From Sycobia sp. Sy_11 (taxonomy: Eukaryota > Arthropoda > Insecta > Hymenoptera > Epichrysomallidae): a stretch of DNA of 64,000 bases. Under the pieces are notes generated by a model. That model worked only from the letters and a program-made list of their open reading frames with translations. It made no database searches and was not told the origin of the DNA. Location of the stretch: positions 2,223,501 through 2,287,500 of the forward strand of contig JACCIC010000004.1 of NCBI GenBank assembly GCA_018907035.1. The letters run 5' to 3'. Of this stretch, positions 24,584 through 39,636 are shown in pieces; the stretch's first letter is position 1; every line of letters begins with the position of its first letter. Both the position numbers and the translations under genes were made by a program.

Positions 24584-27500
24584 ATAAAATGGTCGGCGAA
24601 ATATAAGCTTTTTGAAGTGGATGCTGCTTTGAAGCGGTTTTTTGTACAGAAGCGACGATAGGTAAATTACGGTAAATTATTTATAGTAATATAGATTTGT
24701 ATATATATAGTACTTTTTACTTAGTTATTATTAAATTGTTTAAGAAATCGGTTAAATTATTATTTCGGGCGAAGCCGAGACGGCGGATGCTAGTTGTAGT
24801 ATTAAGACTGTCAAACGGTTAGAAATATTTGTTAATTTAAATTAAAAAAAAAATTTCTAATGAAATGAATTCATCTTTTTAATAAAATATCATATTCAGT
24901 AAAAAAATTTCGAGTTTTAATAAAATATCCTATTCAGTAAAAAAATTTTAAATCAAAATTACCTAATGAATAAATAAAAAAATTTACAATGCTATTTTGC
25001 CTAAAGGTTAAATTCAGAATTTATACACAATTAGTTCAATTTCATTATTAAGGGGGTATCTCTAGTCTTTTTGCATAAATTTTTAAGATTTTTTTCTTGT
25101 AGTAAACTTTATTATCACACTACAATTTTTTTTATATTAAAAAAATACATATTGAAGTCTGCAAAAAAAATATTTTTTTTTTCATTTCTCATCCGATATG
25201 GCCCAGATATGGCTGCCACAACGAAGCTTGCTTTTTTTGGCTGACATCGTATCTTGACACAGGACGCTCTGAAATGAAAAATTCAAAAAGCATATTAAAG
25301 TATAAGAAAGTGGCTATAGCCCGCACTAAAATCAAGAAGTTTAAGTAAAATAAAAATAAAATGGTGGGCTTTTCTAATTTTCGGCTTATTTTTTGAGGTT
25401 ATGTTGTTTAAAAAAGTGCTCAAATGTTATCGAATATTCATAATTCTAATACGGGCTATAGCCACTTTCTTATACTTTAATATGCTTTTTAAATTTTTCA
25501 TTTCAGAGCTTCCTGTGTCAAGATATGATCTAAGCCAAAAAAATCAAGCTTCGTTGTGGCAGCCATATCTGGGCCATATTGGACAAAAAATGAAAAAAAA
25601 AATTTTTTTGCAGTATTCAATACGTATTTTTTTAATATAAAAATTTGTAGTGTGATAATAAAGTTTACTGCAAGAAAAAAATCTTAAAAATTTATGCGAA
25701 AAGACTAGAGATGTCCCCTTAATAAAACACGATTACATTATTATGTAAAATATCGTACAATGTCGAGACGTTTTTTATGTTATTTATTTTTTTATTTACC
25801 TCTAACTTATTTTTAACTTGATTTTTATTAATAAAATTTGTATTTATTTTTCAAAATCAATTTTTTTATCATAAATTCTTTTTTAATTGCTTCTTCCGAA
25901 TTTACGAACTTCAAACAATATGAATTTTAATAAATTAAAATAGCATTATGTTTAATAAATTTTCGAACTACAGCAGCTAACTTTCATCATTTTTTCAATA
26001 CTGGTATTTTTAAAGCTCCTCAGTCTTTCATCTACTTTTATGAAGCTTAAACTATTGGCTATTAACTTATAATAATTTCTTTTTCATATAAATTTTTGTT
26101 TGAATTAGTCTATCCTAATTAGTCTATCCTAATATGTATCGTATAAATTAAATAAGATTTCTAAAAATACATTTAACAATCCTTTTCAGATATTTTTGGT
26201 GAATTATTACCAATTGCAATTCATCATGCTGTGTCTAATTTTGAAGTTCAGAAAAGAGAAATAGTTAATTCAGAAGTTGGAAAAATACGAAATCTGAAGC
26301 AAATTTTAAATGGGTAAGAACATGTACCTCAATTAAAAATTAATGTAATAAGAAGATTATTTATGTTAGTAGGATAAGGATTATTTATGAATAGTATTGG
26401 CGTGTTTTTGTTAAGTTAGTTATTTAAGTAGATGTGATAGAGAATTATTTCTGAACAAAATTATTATTTTTTTATCAGAATGGATTTCAGTCTAACTTAC
26501 AAAAGAACAAAGTTTTTTTATATGCTTACCATGTTTTATTCAAGCGTATTTTCACTTGTCTTTACTAATATGGCTACATTCGTATAAAGAATACTTATTA
26601 GGATTCATTTTCTTTGTGTATTGGAAGACGATACAGATTTTGTTATTCCTTAAATACGATATTTTCAATATTGCTTGCAAGCTACAGGATCCACAGTTTT
26701 CTTATTCGTTTTCTTATTCCTGCGAGAATCCTCGATCATAGTGTGGCAAAGTACAGTAATTTCTTTTTTCTTTTTTTTTTATGTTATTTAACATCGCTTT
26801 ATTTATGCTTCCAATTATCGGTGCTAATCAGCGACGGAGGTCTACGATGTGTTTGTAAACAAAGCACATGTAAATAATTACAGCGGTGCTTGTGTTAATC
26901 GGCCGAGACCGGGCTTTGAACTCGGATCACCAAGTTACTAGTCCTTCGCTCTAGTGATCGAGCCATCGTAGGCCTCTGATACCCGATTTCCTTAGGAGGT
27001 TGAAAAATTCAAACGCCCTCGCTTGTTCTTCTTTCAATTTATATTTTAAATATTTTATATTTTTGATCTATCTATGTATTTTATTTATTTATTTACTAGT
27101 TGACTGCTGTCAGCACTTATTATTATACTATATCGGGCTATTATCTGTTTATAATTGTATATATTATAAGCGTTATTATAAGATCTAATGTGCACCTGCC
27201 TATTGCTTAGAAGGTTTTTTGTTTTTACTTATCATTATTGCATAATTATTTTAATATAATATTTAATATAAGAAATTTCTGATTCTATTCGAGTAACTCG
27301 CGGAACAACTCTGATTAGTGTCATATCAACAATCTTTTAGTTTTCATTGTAGGTACACAGGGTTGGTGGCAATCCTAAAAGTGTCATCAATAAATCTTTA
27401 CCAATAATAGGTCATTTGCTAGTGAAGCTTATAATACCTATTTGACATCTTTCCGGATCAATGGTATAAGGTATTTATTTTTCTGATAACGAAATATAAG

Positions 27501-30500
27501 ATATGAGCATATATTTCAAATTTTCGTCCAATTTTTCTCCTATGATTTTCTATTCATTTTAAGGTCTTGAAAATCGCTCATGATCAAACAGAAGACTATC
27601 TTATAAATCCTCGTGCTATTGATTCTATGTATACGATTATTAGATGGTTCAATTCAACTATAACAGATTTGCTCAAATTAATACAAGATTTTAAATCAGA
27701 CTTAAATAAAAAACATGTCACAATGGTGATACTATTCGACTTAACAGACCCTTTGTCACAGTACTTGCCTTTTGTTTGCTGGAGAGATTCTCTCTTATGA
27801 GATTTTGTAGGACAGCCTTCGTTCAAAGTTTTTCCTACTCTCTTAGGAAGGAATAATCTGTTGTTTATTCTAATAAAAAGTCACATTGGACTGATACTGA
27901 TCTGGACCATATGGGTCAGTTCACAGCCCACTATATTTTTTGAATACTTATATAAAGAATATAAATAAAGTTCTGATCACTCTGAATGCTCGGCATTTAT
28001 TATAGGCTGACGACACAAATTTATATTTATGTTACGTACAATCATCTCGATTAAGATATGACTGTTATTGGTCAAATGTTCAAATTAATTTCGAAATAGG
28101 CAAGGATTAGAACACTTAATGCAGATAAGACTCAGCCAATGCTCATCGAAGCTAGACGCACTTTAGTTAAACATTTTTAAAACAGTGACTAGACTTTGTA
28201 TTGTTTTGGACTCACGTTTATTGTGGAGATCGCATACTGAGATGCAGAGAGAAGATTAGTTAAGATTAATTAATTTTTAAGTTAATTTAATAGTATTTAA
28301 GTGAATTTAAGTATATATTGTATTATTGTATAAAGACTTTTTTAGATATGAAACTCTTAAAATTTTATGTCAGTATTATGAGCGTCAATTTCATAATCCA
28401 ATATATAATAACTTTGTTATAAACTAATTCTTTAATTTTTTAAAGAGCAACATTTAAACGATTAGGTGAGAAAATAACTGTTTTTATGAAAACCAACATT
28501 ATAACATTTAAATGTTAATAGTAAATTGAAAGAAATATCTTTAAAATTATAAATTTATTGTTTAATTATATATTACATTATCACATTACTAAGTGTTTAT
28601 TATACTAAATATTTAAGCTAGATATAAACTTAAAGCTATTAAAATTATTAAAAGTATAAATACTCATTAATATTTATTCTATTTGATTTAATAGGACTCT
28701 TGCAAGCTTAAATTTACCAGCAGCTATAGAAGATGTAAGTGGAAAAGAAGTACCGCAGTCTTTAATAGATAAAGCTAAAATTATTCGTGAAGCTGGTGGA
28801 ATTAGATCTTTAGAAAGCACGATGAATGAGCTTCCAGAACTCTTACAGAGAAATAAAGATATTCTAGACGAGGTATTGTTATATTTAAAATAATATTTAA
28901 ATTGTGATAATATATCATTCTGTTAAAGATAATTTCTATATGTTTCAAATTATTTAAAAAATATCTGGAATATTACAGTCAGTCAAGTAAGAGCGTGATC
29001 GACTTAACTGACAGGTAATAAAGGATTTTTCTCTAATTCCTTGGCGAGCCGATAGAGGGAAGCTGTTTCCTTGATGCATTGTCAACAAAGATTCAGTTAT
29101 CGTTGATCTTTTGAAAGAGAATCACGTTCAACGCCATGAGAGTTAAGTACGCGTCGTGCTACTAGGCTATGTTCCTTTGCATCCACCCGAAAGGTCCCAA
29201 AATGTCGCAATCAGCGGCTGCTAAATATATGAGAAAGTCGAAGGCATTTATACATAAGTATGTACAGTGATATAAAGTGGTTAAAAATGTCGATGATTTA
29301 TCAGAACGTGGCTCGATAGGAAAAGTGGACAAAAAATATGAAGAAAGAATCGTAAATCTATTTTCGCGAAATCTTGCTGTAATACTGCAGCAAGGACAAG
29401 CAAAATTAATGGCAGAAGGTTAGATATATCCTACGAAACTATCCGAACCCATCTTAGTACCCATGGTCTGAAATGACGCAACACAATAAAGTACCCTCTG
29501 TTTATTGAAAAACATGTGACAAAGCGACTCGCTTGGGCGCATGAGAATATTGATAGAGATTTTGAAATTGTCATTTTTATTGATGAATGTTCTATTTGGG
29601 CACGTTGTGTCCTCACGCGAGCCTGGTCAACTTCTATCGATAGGTTTGTTCTGTGAACTGTAAAACACGAAATAAAGTTGCATCTTTGGGACTGCTTTTC
29701 AAAGCAGGGATTTGGCACTTTGCACCTCTTTATTGATAACCTACATAATAACGTAAATCCCGAGAAAATGATAAAAATCTATAAAAAAGGCTTTACTCCT
29801 ATCTGCCAAACGATGATTCATCAAAAATGAAGATTGGATTCTGCAGAACGACAACGATCCTAAATACTGCAACAAGCACTGTACTGAGTCGAAGACTCGA
29901 TCTGGCAACGTTACATAGGACTGGCCGCTGCAATCGCCCGATGCAAACCCTATTGAAAATGTGTGGGCATATATTAAACAGAAGCTTCGTGGAAGACGCA
30001 CACACACTTTAAAGCCGTTGTCTTACCAAATTCGTTGGATCTGGAGATCGTTGCCATTAGAATACGCCGTCAAATGAGAGCATGTCTCAGTGATGCCAGG
30101 TAATTATAGACGCCGGTTATGACTGGACACATTATTGACCGAATAGATCATCGTTTGTAATGTTTAAACTGTCTCGTATATACAAATTTGAAAGTTTCAT
30201 CAAATAAATTTTTTTATAAATTAACACGACTACGCTGTTACTTAACAGACTGTATGATGTACTTTAGCAACTTTTATACGTTAGCGTTTTCGGATAATGA
30301 AATGTCTCAATTAACTAAAAAATGTATATAAAATAATATAAAAAGTTAATAACTACTCGCGTTTTATATTTAAGTTTAATTTTTTTGTTTTTATCTGAAT
30401 AGTCCAAATGGCAATTTTGGTTCTTATGTCAGAAAATGTTGATTGCTATGTCATCTCGATTTTTATGTTTTACCTCGATTTTTATCTTTCAAAACTATAA

Positions 30501-33500
30501 TGTTATGTCTACATTTTGTTTGACCTAAGAAGTTTTCATAATCTTTCACAACTTTTTGTAAATTTTAAGAATAAAATTTGAATATGTAATCTAAGTTATC
30601 GAATTTGTTCAAACTGAAACAAATACAAATTCTTCCTTTCAGAATAGATTATATAAATATTAAAATATAAAACCTGTTTTAGTTCGATTAAAATAGATGA
30701 CTCTAAAGTAACCAAACAATACGTTTTTGGGGTTCGAATTGTGTAATTAAAAAAAAAAAGCTCAGAAAGTTTTATAATTCTAGAGTTGACTAAAAATGAA
30801 ATTTATAAGTTTAAATTCTAATTTTTCACTCGGTAGATTTTAAGCCAATATTCATCATCTATCGTTATAGACTAGTGGTTTAATAAACTGATGCGGGTAG
30901 TTGAACCCGCCTAGTAGAACTCCAAAATAACTAACACCTGAAAAGATTCAAATTTATTCACTGTTGCGCATACGTTGATTGAAAGCGATGAATGTGTCTA
31001 AAGATACAGTTTAATAAACTAGTTTAATAAACTAGTACATTTTCTATTATTTAGCAATTCATAAAGTTATCCATCAAATGGAAAAAATCAGTCATCAATG
31101 AAGCATACTCAAATCGTTACGTATGTTATGTTGGAGATGAATACATAAAATAAAAGAGAACAATAATTCGCATGTGCATAAATGCCCAAAGAATGCGAAA
31201 ATATGAACTTTGAAAGAACATATTCACTGAAGTATGTCTATTTTTCGAAAGGCATCCTTGTAAATAATAGTATAGTAAACCAATAGGAAAAAAGATGTTC
31301 TTCGACAAGGATTTATTTACTGCTCAAGCGTAATGAGGACATCAATTTAACTGAGTCTGAAAACACTTGCTGTCGTGTAGCATAGTTGAGATCTGGAGGC
31401 GGCATAGTTGAAGGGGTCGAAGCCTCGGCTGGAATTCCATTGTCGGCCTCTCTACCTGTATAAAATAAATAAAAATAGTCAACTTAAAATTATATAAGAT
31501 AAATAACGAACGCTTCTGTTGCGATTCCGCTTTCATTCTAAATAATTCTGTAATTTTTAAGAAAGGAAGTAATTATTATAAAAAGATCATATCTGTTCTG
31601 GTTTTTTTTTCTATTTCAATAAAACTTGAAGAAGGTAGTAAATTTTTTATCAATTTTAATTAATTAATTTTTCTATGAATCCTAGTGATCCTCAAAGAGA
31701 TCTTCAACTACATTAAAATTTTCTTTATACAACAGATGGAGAGGACTAATTACTTTAATTATTTAAATTCATTTATAATAATTTGTTGTTGAAATAAAAT
31801 AAAAAATATTTTTAATAGAAAATAAAATAAACTTAAAAATTAAAAATACATTATGAAAAACATAAAAACAATTATATAGATAAGTTTTAAATCTTTGTAA
31901 CAGTGTGACTTCCGTTATCGCCAATTTAAATGGAAGTCAGGTTTCAGATTGAGAGTTGGTATTATCAAGAGCGTGGTAAGTGAGTCGTAAACTAGTTTAA
32001 TAAAGAAATAAGAAAATAATATATATTATATTTTAGCAGGCTATAATTATTTATAGGTATAGTTGCAAATCACACCGATGCATTGTATTATATAAGTGAC
32101 AGTTCGGATGTGTCTCCTTATATTGGTTTTCCGTGTAATTACACTTTACTACGTCTAGTCACTACTTGAAAATTGAATGTGTGCTCAGAGGTACCTTGGT
32201 TCAAACACGTACGCTACAATGAATATACTCAAATATTAAATTCGATATGTTCTTAGAAACACCGAAGCTCAGGCACCGGCACAGATACAATTGCTTTATT
32301 CGGCTGGCGAAGTGAGCGTAAAATGGTGTTTGGACTCCGGTATGCATCTCATATATATGGTTTGTTTTCAGAAACTATCTGGGATCGTTGAGAAAGCTGT
32401 ACTCATCAGGCGGTGAAAGTTTGGTGTGGCCAGTCCACGGAAATCTGGCGCTATCTACATTGTCTCAGATATACATAAGTTCTTTTGAGAGGGTTGTTTT
32501 TGTGGCACATACACGGTGGCGTGGGCACAGACTAGTCTCTGCTTTGCACTACATCGATATAGATCTGATACTCCATCGATTCCAATGAAGATACTCAGAG
32601 GAGTCTCCTAGTTTTGGCAAGTCTTTTTAACTATTACGAGTCTCATGGTGGTGATCGGCTGTAATTGGATGACGGCTAGCTTACGCGCACCATTTATTTG
32701 CAGTGCAACAAAAGATTGAGCTTTAGATTTCACAGCACGCAGGCTCAAAGATTATAAATACCAGAGATTTTACACGCCATGATGCCACGTAAACACGGGG
32801 TTGTTAACAGACTGAGAGAAAACTATAGTTTCCTACATGATAATTTTTTTGGAATGGCTCTTTTCTTTATTTCTTTTCTATTTTCCACCCTGGGAAAAAA
32901 TTTGTTGTGTTGAAAAAACTCATTTCTTTTCATCATTTTATTATGAAATATATGCTTCCTTGGAAAGAAAAGTGTTTTTTTTCTTCTACCACATAGACGG
33001 AAAACACGTTTTTACTCTTCGAGTGTGGAAATCACTATTCTAGAAATAATATAATTCGATTGGTGAATTAATTATTTAATATATCCAAATCTACAGAAAA
33101 GTTAGGTAAAGTTCTTATGAACGTTTTTTGGCGAGTATAAATTAAAGAGAAAATAATCTGAAGGTCTATTTTTGTTACTTGCACATTCACAAAAGCTCTA
33201 CAGAGAAAACTAGCATCCTTCTCGGCTGAATTCACAACTCCTAAAGCAAAACTTGTTTCAGGGACAAACGTGCTTTTTTTCATGGAAACTGCAGGTTGGT
33301 TTCAGTTTAATTTAACAAAATTATTCTAAATTCAAAATGATAGCCACCTTTAAAACTACTACACGTGCATTGATACCGCATGTAGAACTGTTGGAGATAT
33401 CAAGAATACATATGTATACATATTGGGTGTACAAGTATGTTTCGAGCGTTTGTATTTCGGAAATGTGATGTTTTATTATGAAAACATGGTTATATATCCT

Positions 33501-36500
33501 TTATTTAATGTATCGTCCATCGAAAGCTACAACTTTTGCTCATCTTTCTTGCAATTTATGTATTCCGGATCATAATAATTTCTCGTCTTTCGAGCCCAAG
33601 AATGTATGGAGCCAGTTTTTTATTCCCTCCACTGAACTGAAGCGCATTCTGGTAGTTTTTCCTGCAATGCTTACTTCAAACGAATAATTTGGATTCGATA
33701 CAATCGTTCAACCACTCGAAAATAGTTCATAGTATATGTTACCCATTTGATCCCACCATATACAGATCATGACCTTATTAACGTGAATTTTCGTTTCGGC
33801 GTCGATTGGGCGGGCTCGCTAGGCTTTGTATACGATTTTCTGTATTTAAGGTTATTATAATAAATACATTGTTCATCAGCAGTGACAATAGGACACTAAA
33901 GTGACATTTTTGTCTCATTAAGTAATATTTCCAACATTAAAAATCGCCCTTCGATGTCTTTCGGCTTCAATTCGTACGGCATCCAATTCCCTACTTTTTG
34001 AACGAATGAATGCTTTTAGGCGCAGGGAAACAATGATGCAGCAAGTTTTTGTTGAAGCTGATACAGATTCTCATCCAGAAAAGCGTCTCATTCCCCGTTT
34101 TCAAAACTTTTCGAACTTCCGGAGTTAGGTCTCAGTTGTACTTTTCCTCATATTAAAGACTAGAAGCAGCGCTTCCCGCAATATTTGGCTGAGCACTTGC
34201 CATGATTTTGCTTGATAAAATAAACGATACCAAAAGAAATGTTCAAATATAATGCTACAAAGTTGTTGACAGATACGCAAACTACAAATATAACACATGA
34301 GGTTTCGAATTTCTGCCCGGAATGCACTGGTGACACCATCTTTTGACAAGCGTTGGAAACTTACTTGTACACGCAAAACATACATATATACATACGAGGT
34401 ATAACTATTCAATAATGAGGGTGGTGATATAAAACATTTTATTTTAAATCTATATATATATATATTTATTTATTGTCTTGAATATATACCGCTCTATTAT
34501 GCCCACAGAGCTCTGTGAGAATTTTACATTTTTCGAAACAGTGCTAGAAGTCTTTTTTTTGTCTATTCCAATACAAAGATGAGCACTTTGTTTCAGGATT
34601 ATCTCCAACATCTTCTTAACCTCTTGATAACGCTTAAACCACTCAAATACATGTGAATGCGATAAAAATTTATTGCTATTCGCTTTTTCTAAAAAATTAT
34701 AAGTTTTAGTTACAGTTTTTCGAAGTTTTATATGAAATTTCAGAATAATCCATTACTCTATTGTCCTATATCAAAGAAGGGCACGGCTAAACTAATTTCT
34801 CCACAGAGTCGGTAAGCATCGCATTAGAAGCTCCAGGCTAAGTGGCTCACAGTCATTAGCTTTTAGGGTATGCGTACTTCTTCTGTAGTAACGACAGTAT
34901 CGTTACTTAATAGCCGCACCTCAAATATGTTATGACTGCATTTGCGCAAGCGCAATACATTCTCGCCTTTTTGGGGCACCCGACTAGTACACTCCGATAA
35001 TTTGTTAATTGTCGGCGCTATAGTATGCATCAAGAGAGAGGTTGAAATATTTAGGGGATTAACGATGGTTAAAATGTGCGGTATAATAACAGCATTAACT
35101 ATTATGCTACATACATACGTAATATGTGCGATTTCTAATCAGCGGCGCGATTCTCATCTCGAGCGGGCATTCTTATCTCATCTCTACGTGAATATTACTG
35201 GGAGATGTGCTGCACGTCGTATATTTATTGCATGTAATGAAGGTATATTACACAGGAATGGAAAAGGTGGACGGCAAATATCGAGTATAGATGGGTGGAT
35301 ATGGATGGGAATTAAATATAATCACTATTCAGTAGTACTTGTCGTTGATGAAGGGATGCTGGATGAAGTGCTGCCGTCTCGTTCACGAGTCTGTGACTTG
35401 GCGGTGTGGTATAGGGCGTCGTGAGGGCAGCGACGACTTGACAGTAGTATTGTTAGCAAGATGGCGGAGACGTATGTTGGCTTGGTACCTATGAGAAAGG
35501 TTCTAAAGATATCGGGCTCTTCTTTTTTGGCCTTATTCTATCTGATAATACTTCTTACTACAGCTTGTAAAAGGTGAACTTTTCTATGCATATGTGGATA
35601 CGTTCGTTCACTCAGCTCCGTGTCTCGAGCATGTCTCTCATTTTCTTTGTTGACAATTGTGATATAAATTCATATACTGATATCTCTCTACTTCTTAATT
35701 GTAACCGCCCCAACGACGATTATAATCTATAATTAAAAATAGATAAAGTATACGTGTGATAATCGTGCTAACATATGTATATATTCTACTTGTTATTATT
35801 TTTTACGGCTTGTATTTTATTTCAATTTTATATATATTATTTTTATTTTGAATGAGAAACTGTTGCGAGAAGTATCCGTCAGTTGGATGCAATAATCAAT
35901 AAAACTTAGGATTAATTTATTTTTTCTTTTTTGTAAATAATTAGGTTTTAAAATATTTTTCTATTGCATCGGGATCAATTGATTATTATATAAAATTTAA
36001 GTTACTTTTTTCGTGTAAATAGTTACAGATCCTTACACAATGAAAAATAAAGACTTTACTTCACAATGCACAAAAGTAGAATATATTACTAGTAAAATTA
36101 TATTTGAATCATACAAATAGAGCAGAAGAACTTTTTTATAAACTCAATGACTTCAGTTTGACTTCATAAATAATGCTTAAAGTTTTCTTATTTTAAGAGT
36201 TGCTGGTTACTATATAAATAGTCAAGGAGTGCTTAATATTTAACATTGTATTAATTAAAAAACTTAAAAGTAAATTAAAGAAGAACTTAAATTGAAGAAA
36301 AGATAAATAGAATTTCTTTTTCTACATAAAATATTCTATCAAAGATAATCTGACTTAATTTCAGAATGACCAATTAAGAAAATTTATCAAAAATTTAAGA
36401 ATACAATGTTGAAGATGTAGATGAAAATAGAGATTGAATACAGTCGTCACTATGAATGCATATACCCAGTTGGAATGACAGAGGATAAACTTCAATATAT

Positions 36501-39500
36501 TACCAAAAAATATTCAGAAAAAATCTATTGTTACCATTAAAAATCATATTAACTGAAGGTTATGAAATAAATAAATAATTAAATAAATAAACTACTGTGA
36601 ACAAACTGAAAAGTTAATTCCCAATTTATATTTCTCGAGTTTTTCAATTCGGTAAAATTTCGTTTCTCTGTAAGTGGATAGTATTATTAATAACACAATA
36701 TTCATTAGTATTAGAGAGACACTTCGATCGGAGAGGTGCTAAAAGTGAATACGACAATTTTTACTATGTATGGATTTATTAAACACAGAAGTTGCATTAA
36801 ATGTTGTTTATGAAATGGAATTTTGACTGCGGAAACGTTCATGCTGCCAAAAGCATTTGGGGATCAGACTCTGTCTTCAAAGAATGTTTGCAAGTAGTAC
36901 AAGGAGTTAAAGCCGACCATCAGATTGCTGAGAAGAATTTGATGTCAATATCCACTGATTATCATCACGTTAAGCAGGTCAAAACAAAACTTGTGTTATA
37001 AAATTATTGACTGATAATTAGAGACATTGCTGATTCTGTGGGAATTTTATTTGGATCAGCTCAAACCATTGCTTCTGACAGTTGGATTGGTGCTAAAAAC
37101 ACTCATTTTTTTGGAAAGAGTAGAAAGAGTGTTTCGTTAACATCTGCGAAGAGTTGATTTCGGTCTATCAACTGGTCATGTTGTCATCATCATTTATTAC
37201 TCCGGGAGATGAGACATGGATATTATGTTTACGTACCGTAAACAACCGTCCAATCAAGCGAATTCTTAGACCAAAGGTGAGAAAAGACCTAAAACACCTA
37301 GCTCAAGTTGCTTAAAAATCAAGTTCATATTGACAATTTTCTTCAATTACCATGATGTGGTGCATTCTGGTCAGGACTGGTCGTTCGTGAACATTTAGTC
37401 AAACATTCAATTTATATCGTCCTTATCTTGCTTAATCGCTCGATTTGGCTCTATGTGATTTCTGGCTCTTGAATAAACTGAAAAGCCGAATCGTTACGCG
37501 CTTTGAAGGCCATTTTGAAGGAGGATTTTGCCAAATGCTAGAATGATTGGAAAATTCGTTGGCAAAATGTATTACAGAGGAATGAAATTGATTTGGAAAA
37601 ATAAATAAAGAAATTAAATAATATAAAAAAAAAATTTACATGTTCTTTGTTTAGAAACACATCGTAGACCTCCATTGCTAATTAGCACCTATATTTGGAA
37701 GCATAAATAGAGCGCCGTTAAAAAATATAAAAAAAAATAATATAAAAAAGCCCCCTTTGAAATTCATCACAATTACATTAAGTTGTCAAATATCTCCCTT
37801 TCACTTTTTTGCTCTTCATTCAATGCTTTATAAAATGTTACAGTGGTCGGATTTACTTCAATTATGCGCCGTTTTCTTCGATAATCTGTTTTCATCTAGA
37901 CGGCAACTTCATAATACCCCTCTCGTAGAAACCCCTCTCCTTATTTGCGAAGAACTCGGACAGCCACTATTCACAAGCCTCTTTTGAGTTCAACTTTATA
38001 CCACCAAGGGCGTTCGACATAGATAGGAACAGGTAGTAATAATTTGGCGCTATATCCGGGCTATATGGTGGATGCGATAAAACCTCCCATCCGAACTCCC
38101 GTAGCTTCTGACGAGTCATCAAAGAAGTGTGTGGTCTGGCGTTATCCTGATGGAACACTACACCCTTCTTGTTGTCCGATTGTGGACTGGTCGATAGCCT
38201 GTTTCAAGCGGTCCAGTTGTTCACACTAGATGGTAGAATTAAGCGACTGGCCATATGGGAGCAGCTAATGGTGGATGATTCTCTTCCAATCTCATCAAAC
38301 ACACAGCAAAATCTTATTGGCGGAAGGGAGATAATTGGCAACCTAATATATATATTAGGTTGCCAAATATCTCCTATCCGCCTTTTTATCGTATGAATTT
38401 CGCGGCTATGTACAAAGCGCTACAGAGCTCGTATCTGGTAATACTATACATCATTTGAAAGGTCTTGACATAACGTACAAAATGACGCTATGCACGATTA
38501 GTTTGGATATTGTGTTCAAAAGTTATAGACGTGTAAACATGGAGTGAACTCCATTCACTAACGCCGAAATACCCGCTATTTTAACGGGGATGGCATGCTA
38601 TCACTTTGAACCGCAGAGGAATGGTTTCGACGATTCAGAGCCGGCGAAAACGACACCATGAATAGGCCAGCCGGCGGAAGATCTGTGGCGACGAATACCG
38701 ATAAAATCATGGAATTTATCGAGTAAGATCGGCATGTGACATCTCGTGACATCGCCCAGGAGATGACAGTTAGTCACGAAACCATTTTAAACCATCTGCA
38801 GAAGGCTGAATACAAAAAAGCTTGATGTTTAGGTGCCGCATGATTTGACGCAAAAAAACCTTCTGGTCCGAATCAACGCCTGCGATGTGCTGCTGAAACG
38901 GAGCGAACTCGACCCATTTTTGAAGTGGATGGTGACTAGCGACGAAAAATACATCACATACGACAATATCAAGCGAAAACGGTCGTGGTCCAAGACCGGT
39001 GGACCGTCCCAAACAGTGGCCAAGCCGAGATTGACGGCCAGGAAGGTTTTGCTGTGTGTTTGGTGGGATTGGAAAGGAATCATCCACTATAAGCTGCTCC
39101 CATTTGGCCAGACGCTTAATTCTACCATCTACTGTGAACAACTGGACCGCTTGAAGCAGGCTATCGATCAGAAGTGTCCACAATTGGCCAACACGAAGTG
39201 TGTAGTGTTTTACCAGGACAACGTCAGACCACACACTTCGTTGATGACTCGTCAGAAGCTACGGGAGTTCGGATGGGAGGTTTTATCGCATCCACCATAT
39301 ACCCCGGACATAGCGCCAAGTGATTACCACGTGTTCCTGTCTATGTCGAACGCCCTTGGTCGTGTAAAGTTGGACTCAAAAAGGGCTTGTGAAAAGTGGC
39401 TGTCCTAGTTCTTCGCAAATAAGGAGAGGGGTTTCTACAAGAGGGGTGTTATGCAGTTGCCGTCTAGATGGAACCAGATTGTCGATCAAATCGGCGCATA

Positions 39501-39586
39501 TTTGAAGTAAATCCGACCACTGTAATACTTTTTATAAAGCGTTGAATGAAGAGCAAAAAAGGGGAAGGAAGATATTTGACAACCTA

Positions 39587-39636
<50 letters not shown>

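Noticed and set aside
26860..26978. tRNA gene in the SINE heads
   Set aside because: A and B boxes are present, but no full cloverleaf, and the unit continues into a body and A tail, as in a SINE.
38770..39234. 154-codon minus-strand frame, also present at 61166-61627
   Set aside because: Antisense shadow of the mariner D transposase.
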